From Natronospira proteinivora (GTDB taxonomy: Bacteria; Pseudomonadota; Gammaproteobacteria; Natronospirales; Natronospiraceae), in assembly GCF_024170465.1 (NCBI RefSeq), contig NZ_JALJYF010000001.1, positions 62,001 through 126,000 on the forward strand: a DNA stretch of 64,000 bases, read 5' to 3'. A program made the translations under genes and the position numbers. Each line of letters begins with the position of its first letter. The stretch's first letter is position 1. Below are positions 46,101 to 55,221 of the stretch, one piece after another. The notes beneath the pieces are model-generated. The model ran no database searches and was not told where the DNA came from. It was given only the letters and a program-made list of their open reading frames with translations.

Positions 46101-46607
46101 AACAAGGAGCTGGGGCTGAACAAGAACCAGAACCCCATTCAGGGCTCCTTCATCATCGAGGAACTCACTGATCTGGTGGAAGAGGCGGTCTACATGGAGT
46201 TCGAGCGCATTGCCGAACGCGGTGGTGTGCTGGGTGCCATGGAGACGATGTACCAGCGGGGCAAGATCCAGGACGAAAGCCATTACTACGAGCAGAAAAA
46301 ACACGATGGCTCCCTGCCCATCGTGGGTGTGAATACTTTCCAGCCCCGCGAGGATGCCGAGGAGGAAGACGAAGTGGAGCTGATCCGTTCCACCGAGGAA
46401 GAAAAGCAAAGCCAGCTGCGCAATATCCAGGCCTTCTGGCGGCATAACGAGGCCAAGGCCGAGGAGAGCCTGGCCCGTCTCAAGCAGGTGGCCTCCGAGG
46501 ACGGCAACCTGTTCGCCGAGCTGATGGAGGCGGTGAAGTACTGCTCCCTGGGCCAGATCACCCATGCCCTGTATGAAGTGGGCGGGCAATACCGGCGCAG
46601 CATGTAA
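43164..46607 (+). CDS. icmF: IcmF, fused isobutyryl-CoA mutase with G-protein chaperone
   Basis: Adenosylcobalamin enzyme interconverting isobutyryl-CoA and n-butyryl-CoA. The start ATG 43164 follows AAGAGG and gives 1147 residues; an in-frame ATG at 43083 lies upstream of the predicted -10. The domains in order are B12-binding (DGHDAA 31-36), a MeaB-like GTPase (GTGGAGKS 210-217), then the mutase barrel from about 560. At the substrate-defining positions it has Phe610 (TRMFAGEG) and Gln796 (DQAQNTC), as in IcmF, rather than the Tyr/Arg of methylmalonyl-CoA mutase. It is divergent from the leucine dehydrogenase block. Confidence 0.95.
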   Translation: MGSAASRIQGSANTAGQEVPLRFVTAASLFDGHDAAINMIRRILQSNGAEVIHLGHNRAVADIVRAAIQEDADGIAVSSYQGGHMEYFKYMVDMLREKDCEHIRVVVGGGGTIVPHEIAELEEYGVEKVYTPHDGMSMGLKGMIDDVFERVHAWQKPAFEPSRGDKSDHIEVGRTLSLIEQAAGDQDLLKDLTKDWHATANRPPVLGITGTGGAGKSSLTDELLNRFRRFFPDLDIAVLAVDPTRRRTGGALLGDRIRMNSLMDEKIFMRSMATRRAHLATSAAIQESLQYLRSCGFGLIILETAGIGQSDSEVVDLVDYSLYVMTSEFGAASQLEKIEMLDYADTIAINKFEKRGSKDALRDVRKQWKRNHLAFDKPEDEIPVYPTIASQFNDPGMNRLFKALVNGFTEKLELSEDRWRVDAEFPEVDVERQALIPPSRERYLAEIAQVGRRAHETAETAAEAASRAHACYEALKTLEDERLPEPLTPYPGDALTEGDDNSLRTLRQRYNAALEDIGEEGRKLLESWPERREAARSETFSYKVRGKEITGDNYTESLAGIQIPKIGVPRYRDWGDILHWRMKENLPGDFPFTAGVFPYRREGEDPTRMFAGEGTPERTNRRFHYVAGGQPFTRLSTAFDSVTLYGEDPDERPDIYGRIGNSGVSIATVDDMKKLYSGFDLLAPTTSVSMTINGPAPIILAMFMNAAIDQRVETWLKEEGRWDEAKKQIDQLFSDGETPHYSGEVPEGHNRHGLRLLGVPGDQLVPAEVYEKLKTEAIQSVRGTVQADILKEDQAQNTCIFSTEFALKMMGDVQQYFSENNVRNFYSVSISGYHIAEAGANPITQLALTLSNGFTIVEYYLARGMDINEFAPNLSFFFSNGMDPEYAVIGRVARRIWARAMRDIYQGNERSQKLKYHIQTSGRSLHAQEIQFNDIRTTLQALYALYDNCNSLHTNAYDEAITTPTEESVRRAMAIQMIINKELGLNKNQNPIQGSFIIEELTDLVEEAVYMEFERIAERGGVLGAMETMYQRGKIQDESHYYEQKKHDGSLPIVGVNTFQPREDAEEEDEVELIRSTEEEKQSQLRNIQAFWRHNEAKAEESLARLKQVASEDGNLFAELMEAVKYCSLGQITHALYEVGGQYRRSM

Positions 46608-46654
46608 GGCAGCGACTGCCTGGCTGTGTCGTTCTTCTATGTGAGGGCGGATGA

Positions 46655-47653
46655 TTGGCTGATAAAGATCGAGATAAACGGTGGGCTCAGTATTGGTCTC
46701 AGGGCAATCTCCATTCACTGGGTAGGGCCTATTCCGGGAATTACGGAGGCGTTATCAAGCGATTCTGGCATTCCATGTTTGCCAGGCTCCCCGAGAGAGC
46801 GTGCATTCTTGATGTATGTGCCGGCAATGGTGCGGTGGCACTGTTGGCGGCGGAGTATTCGGAGCAGCATGGCCGCGGGTTTGAGATTCACGCGGTGGAC
46901 CGCTCGCCACTCCCCCTCGAACAGCTTTCCGCTAATACCTTCAATTTGATGGGTGAGGTGAGCGTGGAGTCGCTCCCTTTTGAAACTGCGAGCTTTGACC
47001 TGGTGACCTCGCAGTTTGGTCTTGAGTATACGGAAGCCGAACGTTCGGTTGCCGAGGTCCGCCGGGTACTTCGTCCAAACGGCATGCTGGCAGCGGTTCA
47101 CCATGATCCTGATTCCCAGGTGATCCGGACGGCGAGATCGGAGCTTGGTCTGCTGAGGTATTTCGACGGGGATGACGGAGGATTTGAGCTTGCAGCCCAG
47201 CTGTTGAGGCGCTTGAGCGATTTCCAGAGGCGCAGTGGGAGCAAGCAGTTGGCGATCCGCGCGCTCCAGGAGGATCGGGAAGCGTCGCGATTGCGTGAGC
47301 GATTGAATGACACTGTGGCTCAGGCGAAGGAGGCCTTGCGACAGCCATCTTTCCATGTGGCTGCTCCGTTATGTGCGGAGATATTGGATAAGCTGCAGAG
47401 GATTCTGCAAGAAATGGCTACTCGCCCGGCTGATCATCTGTTGGCCAGTCTGGAGTCCGTGCGTACTGAATACCGGGGCAGTCGCCACCGCCTGGATGAC
47501 CTCCTGGCCTGCCAGATGGTGCCTGGGGGGTTCGCACTTTCTCAACGCTTTCAAGACGCCGGTGTACATTGTGCCGAGAGGGGGGCATTGCGAGAGGAAG
47601 TGGGCGGGGAGCAAGTGTATCTGGGTCGTTTCTGGTACGGGAATGTCGCTTGA
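46655..47653 (+). CDS. Class I SAM-dependent methyltransferase, substrate unknown
   Basis: The 332-residue protein has the Rossmann motif I ILDVCAGNGAVALLAAEYS (about 51-69), the acidic motif II (IHAVDRS) and SFDLVTSQFGLEYTEAERSVAEVRRVLRPNG, typical of Methyltransf_11/25. The C-terminal 150 residues are helical with no domain I recognise. The start is TTG at 46655, with GAGGGCGG just upstream; no ATG in frame keeps the domain whole. It stands alone between icmF and the TonB receptor. Its codon use looks less GC-biased than that of its neighbours. Confidence 0.8.
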   Translation: MADKDRDKRWAQYWSQGNLHSLGRAYSGNYGGVIKRFWHSMFARLPERACILDVCAGNGAVALLAAEYSEQHGRGFEIHAVDRSPLPLEQLSANTFNLMGEVSVESLPFETASFDLVTSQFGLEYTEAERSVAEVRRVLRPNGMLAAVHHDPDSQVIRTARSELGLLRYFDGDDGGFELAAQLLRRLSDFQRRSGSKQLAIRALQEDREASRLRERLNDTVAQAKEALRQPSFHVAAPLCAEILDKLQRILQEMATRPADHLLASLESVRTEYRGSRHRLDDLLACQMVPGGFALSQRFQDAGVHCAERGALREEVGGEQVYLGRFWYGNVA

Positions 47654-48033
47654 GTTGGGCCCGCTCCCGGTCCCGGTTTTGTTGCGCCTATCGTACAGTT
47701 TCTGGTGATAAGGCCCCGCCCATTTACGCCCGAGCGCCGCTCATCCTGTTGTCTTGTTGCAACTCGCCCTTCTTTTTTCCCCGTTTTTTCTTTTTAAGAT
47801 GTTGATTAGTAAGAAAAAAATATGGGGCTTAAAAAAAACAACAAAAAACCTTTTTTTTTGAGCCTTCTTTGATATCCTTTTCGTCGATGGAGCGCGTTGT
47901 CTGCTCGCGACACTCTGCTACGGAAGGGCGGGTAGTGGCAGTCAACGACACATACAGCCGGCCAGTTGAGAGTTTTCTCAACACTCGTGCCGGGTAAACC
48001 TCGTTCGCATGGTTGTTTTTAGGAGGAAAGTAA
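47654..48033. other. 380-bp AT-tract leader before the TonB-dependent receptor
   Basis: No gene is seen. From 47770 to 47875 the sequence is dominated by A and T runs, unusual for this GC-rich window. GGCTT plus eight A (47826-47838) can pair with nine T plus GAGCC (47851-47864). Nearer the gene, GTTGAGA-GTTT-TCTCAAC (47965-47982) forms a small hairpin, and AGGAGG (48021-48026) is the receptor's ribosome-binding site. The A/T tracts could terminate the methyltransferase transcript or act as a curved upstream promoter element. Confidence 0.5.
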
Positions 48034-50733
48034 ATGGCCTCATTTAACGTTAGGAATGCAGTTCGCTTCGCGCTGGGCGCAGGTATGGCGGCTGCCATGA
48101 CTGCACCCGCCGCAGTTGCCCAGGAAGAAGAAGGTGCTCGTGAGCTTGATCGAGTTCAGGTGACGGGCTCTCGTATTTCCCGTACCCAGCTGGAAGGCGC
48201 GACCCCTGTTGTCACGATTGACCGTGAAGACCTGGATGGTCGCGGTTATCAGAATGTGGCGGATGTGCTCCGTAACACATCTTTCAATACGGCGGGCTCC
48301 TTCCGTGAGGATTCCGGTACCACTTGGCAGGGTCAGGCAACGCTGAACCTGCGTGGTATTGGTTCCAACCGGACGCTGGTTCTGCTGAACGGTCGTCGTA
48401 TGCCGGGCTCCCCGGTGATGGATGGTCAGACCCAGAACCTGAACGCCATCCCCTTTGCGGCGGTTGAGCGCATCGAGGTGCTCTCCGACGGTGCTTCCGC
48501 CATCTATGGTTCCGATGCCATTGGCGGTGTGGTCAACGTGATTCTGCGTTCTGACTATGAAGGCGTGGAGATCAGTGCCCGTACTACCTTCAATGAGCGT
48601 GACGGTGGTGAAGAGAACTCCATGAGCGTGATTGGTGGTGCTTCCGGTCCTCGCGGCAACATCACCTTTGGTCTTGAGTGGGACGAGACTGACATCATCT
48701 TCTCCCGGGATCGCCATTTCTTCGCGGCTGAAGACTTCAATGAGCCGGGGGGGAACGATTGGGCCGAAGTGACCGGCTTGAGTGAGGCGGCTCGGAACAT
48801 TCTGGGTGCCGATGGTGTGATGCGCCCGATGGTGGATGGGGATTGCTCCGTGTACGGTGACAACTATCCCGACACCATCTGGGACCTGGGTGGTGGTGAC
48901 ACCGCTTGCGGCTACAATCACACGGCCTCGTCCGCCGGTTCCGCTGCTCTGGACCGGACCAGCGTGTTCCTGGACGCCAATTATGAAATCAACCCGGACA
49001 TCGATTTCTACGCCCGGGCAAATCATATGCGGGTGGAAAGCTTCGGTCGTTACGCGGCTGCTGCCGGTGCATTTGCCTGGAATGGCCCCGCGTTGGCGGA
49101 AGAGCAGCTGGAAGACGGTCAGACCTTGACCGAGCTGAACCCGGGTGACCAGGTCTGGTACCGTTTTGATAACACCGGGCCCTCCCGTGACAGTTACCAG
49201 AACGATTACCAGACCGATCTGCAGTTCGGTTTCGAAGGTCGCGCTGGCGCCCTCGACTGGGAAGTGGGTTACCAGTACAACATGTACGACATGCATGAGT
49301 GGGGTACCGGCTATGTGAATACCCTGGGCCTCGATGCAGCGGGCGATGCGGGCTGGGATCCCCGTCAACCTGACCAGGAGCAGTTCTCGGAACTGGTTGA
49401 CGACATGACGGACAACGCCAACCGCCGTAGCCAGGCCACCTTCCAACGTGTGGACTTCGGTCTGCAGTTTGATGGGCCGGATCTGACCGGTGGCCCCATG
49501 GCCTTCTTCGTGGGTGGTGAGTACTTCGAGCAGGACTACACCGATGTGACTGCAGCCCAGGCTGAGGCCGACAATATCCTCGGTACCGCTGGCGGCTCTT
49601 CCGGTGGCTCTCGTGATGTGAGTGCGGTTTATGGTGAAACGGTACTGCCGTTGACCGATACCGTCGAGCTGGATTTCGCCCTGCGTTACGATGATTACAG
49701 CGATTTCGGTGACAATGTCTCCGGCAAGATCGGGGCACGCTGGCAGCCGAACCGCAATTTCATCCTGCGTGGTTCCGCGAGTCAGGGCTTCCGGGCCCCG
49801 AGTCTGGATAACCTCTTCCAGGCACCATCACAAGGGTTCGCCTTTGCCCAGGATATTCCGCGGTGTATCGCCGATGGGAATGATATCGCCACCTGTGCCG
49901 AAGCACCGACAACGCAGACCGAGACCTTCACGGCTTCCAACGAAGACCTGGAGGCTGAAGAGTCCACCCAGTTCATGATTGGTACGGTCTTCGACTTCAG
50001 CGACTTCATGGAAGGTGATCTGTCCCTGTCGATTGATTACTACAACATTGAAATCGACAACCAGATCACCAGTGTCAGTACGCAGGATGCATTCTGGCTC
50101 GAGTACCTGGGTCAAATGGACACCATTGACGGTGTGAGCATTGAACGTGCTGGCGGTGGTGGCCCTGGAAACACGCCGACCCGAGCCGAAGTGGGTCCGA
50201 TTAACTACGAGGACTTTGATACCTCTGGGCTCGACTTCAACGTTCGTTACGGCACGGAACTTGGGAACTTTGGTCGTCTGACGGCCAATGTGAACTTGAA
50301 CTATGTGTTGGAGTACAACTCTCGTTATCTGATTCAGTCCGAGAAGCAGGATTTCACGGACGTGACTCAGCCCGAGTGGCGTGCGGATTCCCAGCTCAAC
50401 TGGCGTTATGGGGATCATGGCGTGACCTTGTCCACCATGTACATCCCTGGCCGTTGCGTGAGTTCCGTGCTGGATGAGAGCACTATCGAGACCGAGGAGT
50501 TCTTCGCTACTTGTGCCACTGATGGTGAAACGGGCGAAGACCGTGAACTCGGTGGATGGGTGCACCATAACCTGACCTACGACTGGCACACCCCGTGGGA
50601 CGGTCGAGTGACCGTGGGTGTCAACAACCTGACGGACAAGGATCCGGCGCTGAATCGCAACAAGGAATTCAGCAACGACCTGTATCCCTTCGTGGGCCGT
50701 CAGTATGTCCTGGGTTATACCCAGAACTTCTAA
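48034..50733 (+). CDS. TonB-dependent outer-membrane receptor
   Basis: The 899-residue receptor has a signal peptide (MASFNVRNAVRFALGAGMAAAMTAPAAVAQ is too long to be cytoplasmic), a TonB-box region near ELDRVQVTGSRI, a plug domain at about 50-180 (TLNLRGIGSNRTLVLLNGRR, SDGASAIYGSDAIGGVVN), and a barrel ending in aromatic QYVLGYTQNF. The ligand is unknown; similar receptors in proteolytic gammaproteobacteria are often linked to peptides. A terminator follows, then a TonB2-type energiser operon. Confidence 0.93.
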   Translation: MASFNVRNAVRFALGAGMAAAMTAPAAVAQEEEGARELDRVQVTGSRISRTQLEGATPVVTIDREDLDGRGYQNVADVLRNTSFNTAGSFREDSGTTWQGQATLNLRGIGSNRTLVLLNGRRMPGSPVMDGQTQNLNAIPFAAVERIEVLSDGASAIYGSDAIGGVVNVILRSDYEGVEISARTTFNERDGGEENSMSVIGGASGPRGNITFGLEWDETDIIFSRDRHFFAAEDFNEPGGNDWAEVTGLSEAARNILGADGVMRPMVDGDCSVYGDNYPDTIWDLGGGDTACGYNHTASSAGSAALDRTSVFLDANYEINPDIDFYARANHMRVESFGRYAAAAGAFAWNGPALAEEQLEDGQTLTELNPGDQVWYRFDNTGPSRDSYQNDYQTDLQFGFEGRAGALDWEVGYQYNMYDMHEWGTGYVNTLGLDAAGDAGWDPRQPDQEQFSELVDDMTDNANRRSQATFQRVDFGLQFDGPDLTGGPMAFFVGGEYFEQDYTDVTAAQAEADNILGTAGGSSGGSRDVSAVYGETVLPLTDTVELDFALRYDDYSDFGDNVSGKIGARWQPNRNFILRGSASQGFRAPSLDNLFQAPSQGFAFAQDIPRCIADGNDIATCAEAPTTQTETFTASNEDLEAEESTQFMIGTVFDFSDFMEGDLSLSIDYYNIEIDNQITSVSTQDAFWLEYLGQMDTIDGVSIERAGGGGPGNTPTRAEVGPINYEDFDTSGLDFNVRYGTELGNFGRLTANVNLNYVLEYNSRYLIQSEKQDFTDVTQPEWRADSQLNWRYGDHGVTLSTMYIPGRCVSSVLDESTIETEEFFATCATDGETGEDRELGGWVHHNLTYDWHTPWDGRVTVGVNNLTDKDPALNRNKEFSNDLYPFVGRQYVLGYTQNF

Positions 50734-50779
50734 GCTGAGAAAGCGCGTTTACGCTTAATCGCAATGAACGTGACTTGAG

Positions 50780-50813
50780 GGGCCGTACCCGCTGGGTACG
50801 GCCCTTTTGTTTT
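50780..50813 (+). terminator. Intrinsic terminator after the TonB-dependent receptor
   Basis: GGGCCGTACCC (50780-50790) pairs with GGGTACGGCCC (50794-50804) around GCT, followed by TTTTGTTTT. The 237 bp from here to the DUF3450 start hold no gene; they presumably carry that operon's promoter, which I could not assign with confidence. Confidence 0.88.
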
Positions 50814-51050
50814 GTGCGGGGAATTTATCTGCACAAGGTGCAGCCAGAGGGGTATCCCTTGGCCTCTTGACGGCCCGAATCTGGGCGCTTTTTCACAAGT
50901 ATTTGATTTTCAAGGGGATACGTCTGGCAGGGATGGGTTTCCTTTTTTGAGCCCATTTGCTAGAGTCAACTTGTTCTGGGATGGATACGTCGAAGTCGTG
51001 TCTGTCTGTTCATATCCACCTTCCATACGATAGGTAAAGAAGGTATTGGC

Positions 51051-51833
51051 ATGCTCAATCGCACCCGTTTAAAGATTGCAGGGATTGCCGCACTGGGTTT
51101 GGCCTTGTCTGGGCCGACCATGGCGGACACTCCCGAAGTATTGAAGACATCCATTGATGTCGAGCGTCAAATCAGCCAATCCGCCATTGCGTCCCAGCAA
51201 AGGGTGGATGACCTCGCGGATGAAGCCCGCGATATGCTGGCTGACTACATGCAGGTGACGCAGCAGACGGATCGCCTGGAGGTCTATAACGACCAGGTCG
51301 AGCGTCTGATTCGCTCACAGGAGGAAGAGAAGCGCTCCCTTGAAGAGCAGCTTGAGGAAGTGGAAGTGGTGGAGCAGGAGATCATCCCGCTCATGATCCG
51401 CATGATCGAAAGCCTTGAGCGTTTCGTCGAGCTGGATATGCCCTTCCTTCCGGATGAGCGTGAAGAACGGATCCAGCGTCTTTGGGACACCATGGATCGT
51501 TCCGATGTATCCGTTTCCGAGAAATACCGGAATGTCATGGAGGCCTATCAGATCGAGGCCGAGTATGCCCGCAACATGGAAGATTATCGGGGCACCCTGG
51601 AGGTGAACGGCGAGGAACGCACCGTGGACTTCCTGCGGGTTGGACGTCTTTTGCTGGCCTATCAGACCCTTGATCGTCAGGAAACCGGTTTCTGGAATCC
51701 GGTTACCCGCGATTGGGAGCAGCTTCCGGACCGCTATCGGAGCTCCATCAATGAGGGTATCCGTATCGCGCGTCAGCAAGCGGCCAGTGACATCCTTCAA
51801 CTTCCCGTCCCGGCTCCGGAGCGTGTGCAATGA
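51051..51833 (+). CDS. DUF3450 periplasmic coiled-coil protein of the TonB system
   Basis: The 260-residue protein has a signal peptide ending at TMADTPEV, then long helices at about 30-140 (QISQSAIASQQRVDDLADEA and on, RSQEEEKRSLEEQLEEVEVVEQE), and a conserved C-terminal part (RVGRLLLAYQTLDRQETGFWNPVTRDWEQLPDRYR). DUF3450 genes are regularly first in TonB2-type operons; the molecular role is not established. The stop overlaps the next start by four bases. Confidence 0.88.
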   Translation: MLNRTRLKIAGIAALGLALSGPTMADTPEVLKTSIDVERQISQSAIASQQRVDDLADEARDMLADYMQVTQQTDRLEVYNDQVERLIRSQEEEKRSLEEQLEEVEVVEQEIIPLMIRMIESLERFVELDMPFLPDEREERIQRLWDTMDRSDVSVSEKYRNVMEAYQIEAEYARNMEDYRGTLEVNGEERTVDFLRVGRLLLAYQTLDRQETGFWNPVTRDWEQLPDRYRSSINEGIRIARQQAASDILQLPVPAPERVQ

Positions 51834-53194
51834 AATTGATGAGTAATAGTCTGATCGTCCTGGGCTTGTCCCTGGGCATGATGGCCTTCACTGCACCCGT
51901 GATGGCCCAAGATGAAGCTTCCACTCTTGATGAGCTGCTCCAGCAGGTGCGGGAAGCCCGTACCGAAGCGGATCGTCGCTATCGAGAGCGGGAACAGCGG
52001 TTTATCGAGCAGCGTGATCAGCAGGAGGACCGCCTGCAGGAAGCACGTGATCGCCATGCCGAGGAAGAGGAACGGCAGGAACGCCTTTCCGAGGCCTTTG
52101 AGGACAACGAGCAGGAGCTGTCCGAGCTGAACGACCGCCTGCAGGTACGCATGGGCAACCTCGGTGAACTGTTCGGTGTGGTTCGACAGGTATCCGGTGA
52201 TGCCCAGGGCATCGTCCGGAACTCCATTGTATCCGCTCAATTCCCGGATCGCGGTGATACCGTTGCGCGCCTGTCCGAGGCTCGGGCCTTGCCCTCCATC
52301 GATCAGTTGGAGCAGCTTTGGTTCCTCTTTCAGGAAGAGATGACCGAGTCTGGCAAGGTGGTGCGTTACCCCACCAGCATCGTCCGTGCTGATGGTACTC
52401 GCGAAGATGTGGATGTGGTCCGTGTTGGTGTCTTCAACACCATTTACGATGATCTCTTCCTTCGCTATCTGCCCGAAACCGGACAGCTGGTGGAGCTTGG
52501 CCGTCAGCCGGCCGGTCGGTACCGGAATATGGCATCCGGCCTTTACAATGCCGAGGAAGGCACCATCAACAGCATGGCTGTTGACCCCTCCCGGGGCAGC
52601 TTGCTGGCGCTCCTGATTCAAACGCCCTCTCTGGGTGAGCGGATCCAGGATGGTGGCGTGCCGGGCTACATCATCCTCGCATTGGGTCTCATCGGTGTCT
52701 TGCTGGTAATCGAGCGGTTGATCTTCCTGACCCTGGCCGGTCAGCGGATCAAGGCTCAGATTGGTGCTGGAAAGCCCAATCCGAATAATGCCTTGGGCCG
52801 TGTCATGGGCGCCTACGCCGAGAACAAGGACGACGACGTGGAAACCCTTGAGCTGAAGATCGATGAAGCGATCCTCAAGGAAACGCCGGCGCTGGAAGCC
52901 CGACTCGGGGCGATCAAGATTATCGCTGCCGTGGCACCACTGTTGGGTCTGTTGGGTACTGTGATCGGTATGATCCGGACCTTCCAGATGATTACCCTGT
53001 TCGGTGCCGGTGATCCGCAGCTGATGGCCGATGGCATTTCCCAGGCACTCATGACGACTGCCATGGGCCTGTCCGTTGCCATTCCGCTGGTGCTCCTCCA
53101 TGCCGTGGTTGCTGCCCAAAGCAAGCGCCTTGTGCAGATTCTGGAAGAGCAAAGCACCGGGATTATCGCTACTCACGCGGATAAGCTGAAATGA
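51830..53194 (+). CDS. Long ExbB/TolQ-family protein (TtpC-like)
   Basis: The 454-residue protein has a signal peptide (cleaved near VMAQDEAS), a periplasmic coiled coil at about 30-110 rich in Glu, Arg and Gln, and a mixed periplasmic region. At about 280-450 is a MotA/TolQ/ExbB domain with three membrane segments (GYIILALGLIGVLLVIERLIFL; IIAAVAPLLGLLGTVIGMIRTF; TTAMGLSVAIPLVLLHAVVAA). This layout matches TtpC, the extra energiser of Vibrio TonB2 systems. It overlaps the following exbB by four bases. Confidence 0.88.
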   Translation: MKLMSNSLIVLGLSLGMMAFTAPVMAQDEASTLDELLQQVREARTEADRRYREREQRFIEQRDQQEDRLQEARDRHAEEEERQERLSEAFEDNEQELSELNDRLQVRMGNLGELFGVVRQVSGDAQGIVRNSIVSAQFPDRGDTVARLSEARALPSIDQLEQLWFLFQEEMTESGKVVRYPTSIVRADGTREDVDVVRVGVFNTIYDDLFLRYLPETGQLVELGRQPAGRYRNMASGLYNAEEGTINSMAVDPSRGSLLALLIQTPSLGERIQDGGVPGYIILALGLIGVLLVIERLIFLTLAGQRIKAQIGAGKPNPNNALGRVMGAYAENKDDDVETLELKIDEAILKETPALEARLGAIKIIAAVAPLLGLLGTVIGMIRTFQMITLFGAGDPQLMADGISQALMTTAMGLSVAIPLVLLHAVVAAQSKRLVQILEEQSTGIIATHADKLK

Positions 53195-53715
53195 TTTGGA
53201 TTGCTGAGTCATACGCGGCTCTGCGCGATTTCTTCGAGGCCGGCGGGGATGTGCTCTGGGCCATCCTGGTGGTGACCATTCTACTCTGGACGTTCATTCT
53301 GGAGCGGTATTGGTACTTCCGGTTGATCCAGCCGCGCAAGACCCGCGAGGCCTTGGAGAAATGGAACGCCATGTCGGATCACGATAGCTGGTATGCGCGG
53401 GAATACCGTGAACGCTTGCTGTCGGAGATCCGGGTGGATGCATCTCAGTTCATAATTTACATCAAGACCATCGTTGCCGTGCTGCCCCTTCTGGGGCTGC
53501 TCGGGACCGTGACCGGTATGATTCAGGTCTTTGATGTGATGACGGTACTGGGTACGGGTAATCCACGCGCCATGGCGGGCGGGGTGTCCGCAGCAACTAT
53601 TCCGACCATGTCGGGCATGGTGGCTGCGCTCTCCGGTCTCTACTTCGCAGCCAGCCTGGACAAGCGGGCCAAGGTGGAAGTGGAGCGCGCTGCCGACTTG
53701 CTTCGCTACCACTAA
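53191..53715 (+). CDS. exbB: ExbB proton-channel subunit
   Basis: A compact 174-residue ExbB with the first membrane segment VLWAILVVTILLWTFILERYWYF, then IYIKTIVAVLPLLGLLGTVTGMIQVFDVM and IPTMSGMVAALSGLYFAASLDKRA. With ExbD it converts proton-motive force into TonB movement. It follows the TtpC-like gene with overlap and precedes exbD by 14 bases. Confidence 0.92.
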   Translation: MIWIAESYAALRDFFEAGGDVLWAILVVTILLWTFILERYWYFRLIQPRKTREALEKWNAMSDHDSWYAREYRERLLSEIRVDASQFIIYIKTIVAVLPLLGLLGTVTGMIQVFDVMTVLGTGNPRAMAGGVSAATIPTMSGMVAALSGLYFAASLDKRAKVEVERAADLLRYH

Positions 53716-53729
53716 GGGTGACTAGATAA

Positions 53730-54131
53730 ATGCGTCGCAAACATCGACGAAGCCAAGACGAGGGTGGAGACGTCAATGTCACACCGCTCCTGGATATCGT
53801 ATTCATCATGCTGATCTTCTTCATTGTGACAGCATCGTTTGCGCGGGAGCACGGCATTGACGTTGACCGACCGTCTGACGAGCCGTCCGAAGTCGAGCAG
53901 GAAGTGGACGTTGTCTTTATCGAGATCGACCAGTCCGGACAGATACAGATCGATAGCCGAAATGTGGATATCCGCGCTGTCCAGGCCAACGTTCAGAATA
54001 TGCTTTCTGCCAACCCGGATGCGCCGGTCGTGGTGTCCGCCCATGAAGATGCAGAGTCTGGCCTGCTGGTTCGAGTTATCGATCAGGCTCGCCGGGCGGG
54101 TGCGGATAACGTGTCCATTGCCACCAACTGA
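53730..54131 (+). CDS. exbD: ExbD, first copy
   Basis: The 133-residue protein has a short basic cytoplasmic tail, one membrane segment with the essential Asp (VNVTPLLDIVFIMLIFFIVTASF), and a periplasmic domain ending VRVIDQARRAGADNVSIATN. Its stop codon lies inside a perfect 14-bp hairpin separating it from the second exbD. Confidence 0.92.
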   Translation: MRRKHRRSQDEGGDVNVTPLLDIVFIMLIFFIVTASFAREHGIDVDRPSDEPSEVEQEVDVVFIEIDQSGQIQIDSRNVDIRAVQANVQNMLSANPDAPVVVSAHEDAESGLLVRVIDQARRAGADNVSIATN

Positions 54132-54154
54132 TGGGCATTTGCCCATCAGTTGGT
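54123..54154 (+). promoter_or_regulatory. Perfect 14-bp hairpin at the exbD1 stop codon
   Basis: ACCAACTGATGGGC (54123-54136) pairs exactly with GCCCATCAGTTGGT (54141-54154) around ATTT. The TGA of the first exbD is in the left arm. There is no T-run, so it is more likely an mRNA-stability or partial attenuation element inside the operon than a full terminator. Confidence 0.65.
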
Positions 54155-54175
54155 GCATGACGAACGGATAAGAGA

Positions 54176-54595
54176 ATGGCGAGAAGACAAGCACAATCGC
54201 AGGAAGACACGGAAGACGAAATCAACATGACACCGATGCTGGACATCGTGTTCATCATGTTGATCTTCTTCATCGTGACCAGTTCCTTCATCCGAGAAAC
54301 CGGTATTGACCCCTTGCGTCCCGAGGCGGAAACCGCCGTGGAGCAGGCCCGGGGCAATATCCTCATCGGCGTTTCTCCGGCCGGAGAAATCTGGATGAAT
54401 CAGGAAAATATCGAGCTCGGCCAGGTACGGCCCATGGTCGAAGACATGCTTTCGCAGAACCCTGAGAGCACTGTTGTTGTCGTATCTGATGAGACTGCCA
54501 GAACCGGGACGGTGATTGAGGTCATGGATGAGGTCCGTCGGGCGGGTGTGCAGGATATTGCCATCGCCACTGAAGGTGGGGGAGGTCAATTATGA
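54176..54595 (+). CDS. exbD: ExbD, second copy
   Basis: A 139-residue ExbD paralogue with INMTPMLDIVFIMLIFFIVTSSF (Asp retained) and periplasmic domain ending EVMDEVRRAGVQDIAIATEGGGGQL. It differs from copy 1 outside the membrane segment, so the pair is not a recent duplication. It overlaps tonB by four bases. Confidence 0.92.
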   Translation: MARRQAQSQEDTEDEINMTPMLDIVFIMLIFFIVTSSFIRETGIDPLRPEAETAVEQARGNILIGVSPAGEIWMNQENIELGQVRPMVEDMLSQNPESTVVVVSDETARTGTVIEVMDEVRRAGVQDIAIATEGGGGQL

Positions 54596-55221
54596 CGCGT
54601 TTTCTGATGGCCCTGGTTGGCGGTGCAGTGGTGGCTGTACTGCTTTTTGTGCTCATGCAGCGCATGATCATGACCGATGAGGATGGAGCGCCCTCACTGG
54701 ACGATGGCGAACGGATCGACTTTATCCGCGTGGAGCGGGACGAGCAGGTCCGTGAGCGTGATCGCCAGCCTCCCGAAGAACCGGAGGAACCGGAGGAACC
54801 GCCACCCCCGCCGGAGATGGAGATTCAGCAGGATCAACCGCCCCAGCAGCAAATGGATTTTGATATGCCGCAATTGGATGTCCCCACCGGCATGGAAGGC
54901 GGTGCATTTATTGGTAGCGGTGGTGGTGCTGAAGGTTCCGGTGATGGGGATGTTGTCCCCATTGTCCGGGTGGAGCCACAATGGCCCCGCGAGGCCCTGG
55001 TCCAGGGCATCGAAGGTTGGGTTCAGGTGGAGTTCACCATTCGCGAGGATGGTTCTGTCTCCAACCCACGAGTCGTCGATTCGGAACCTCGTCGTGTGTT
55101 TGACCGAGCGGCGCTTCGAGCTATCCAGCGCTGGCGCTTCCGTCCCCGAATCGTGGATGGGCGTCCAGTGGAACGGCAGGCTACCCAGACCATTGAATTC
55201 AATCTGGAGGACGCGCAATGA
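54592..55221 (+). CDS. tonB: TonB energy transducer
   Basis: The 209-residue protein has one N-terminal membrane segment (about 5-23), an acidic stretch, a Pro/Glu-rich spanner (PEEPEEPEEPPPPPEMEIQ, about 60-78), and the C-terminal receptor-binding domain (RVEPQWPREALVQGIEGWVQV then DRAALRAIQRWRFRP). It is short, like TonB2-type proteins, with only one acidic Pro-rich block instead of Lys-Pro repeats. It overlaps the TPR gene by four bases. Confidence 0.93.
   Translation: MTRFLMALVGGAVVAVLLFVLMQRMIMTDEDGAPSLDDGERIDFIRVERDEQVRERDRQPPEEPEEPEEPPPPPEMEIQQDQPPQQQMDFDMPQLDVPTGMEGGAFIGSGGGAEGSGDGDVVPIVRVEPQWPREALVQGIEGWVQVEFTIREDGSVSNPRVVDSEPRRVFDRAALRAIQRWRFRPRIVDGRPVERQATQTIEFNLEDAQ

Noticed and set aside
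50867-50895. TTGACG as -35 of the TonB operon promoter
   Set aside because: No acceptable -10 lies at 16-18 bases; other candidates in the same spacer were equally weak.
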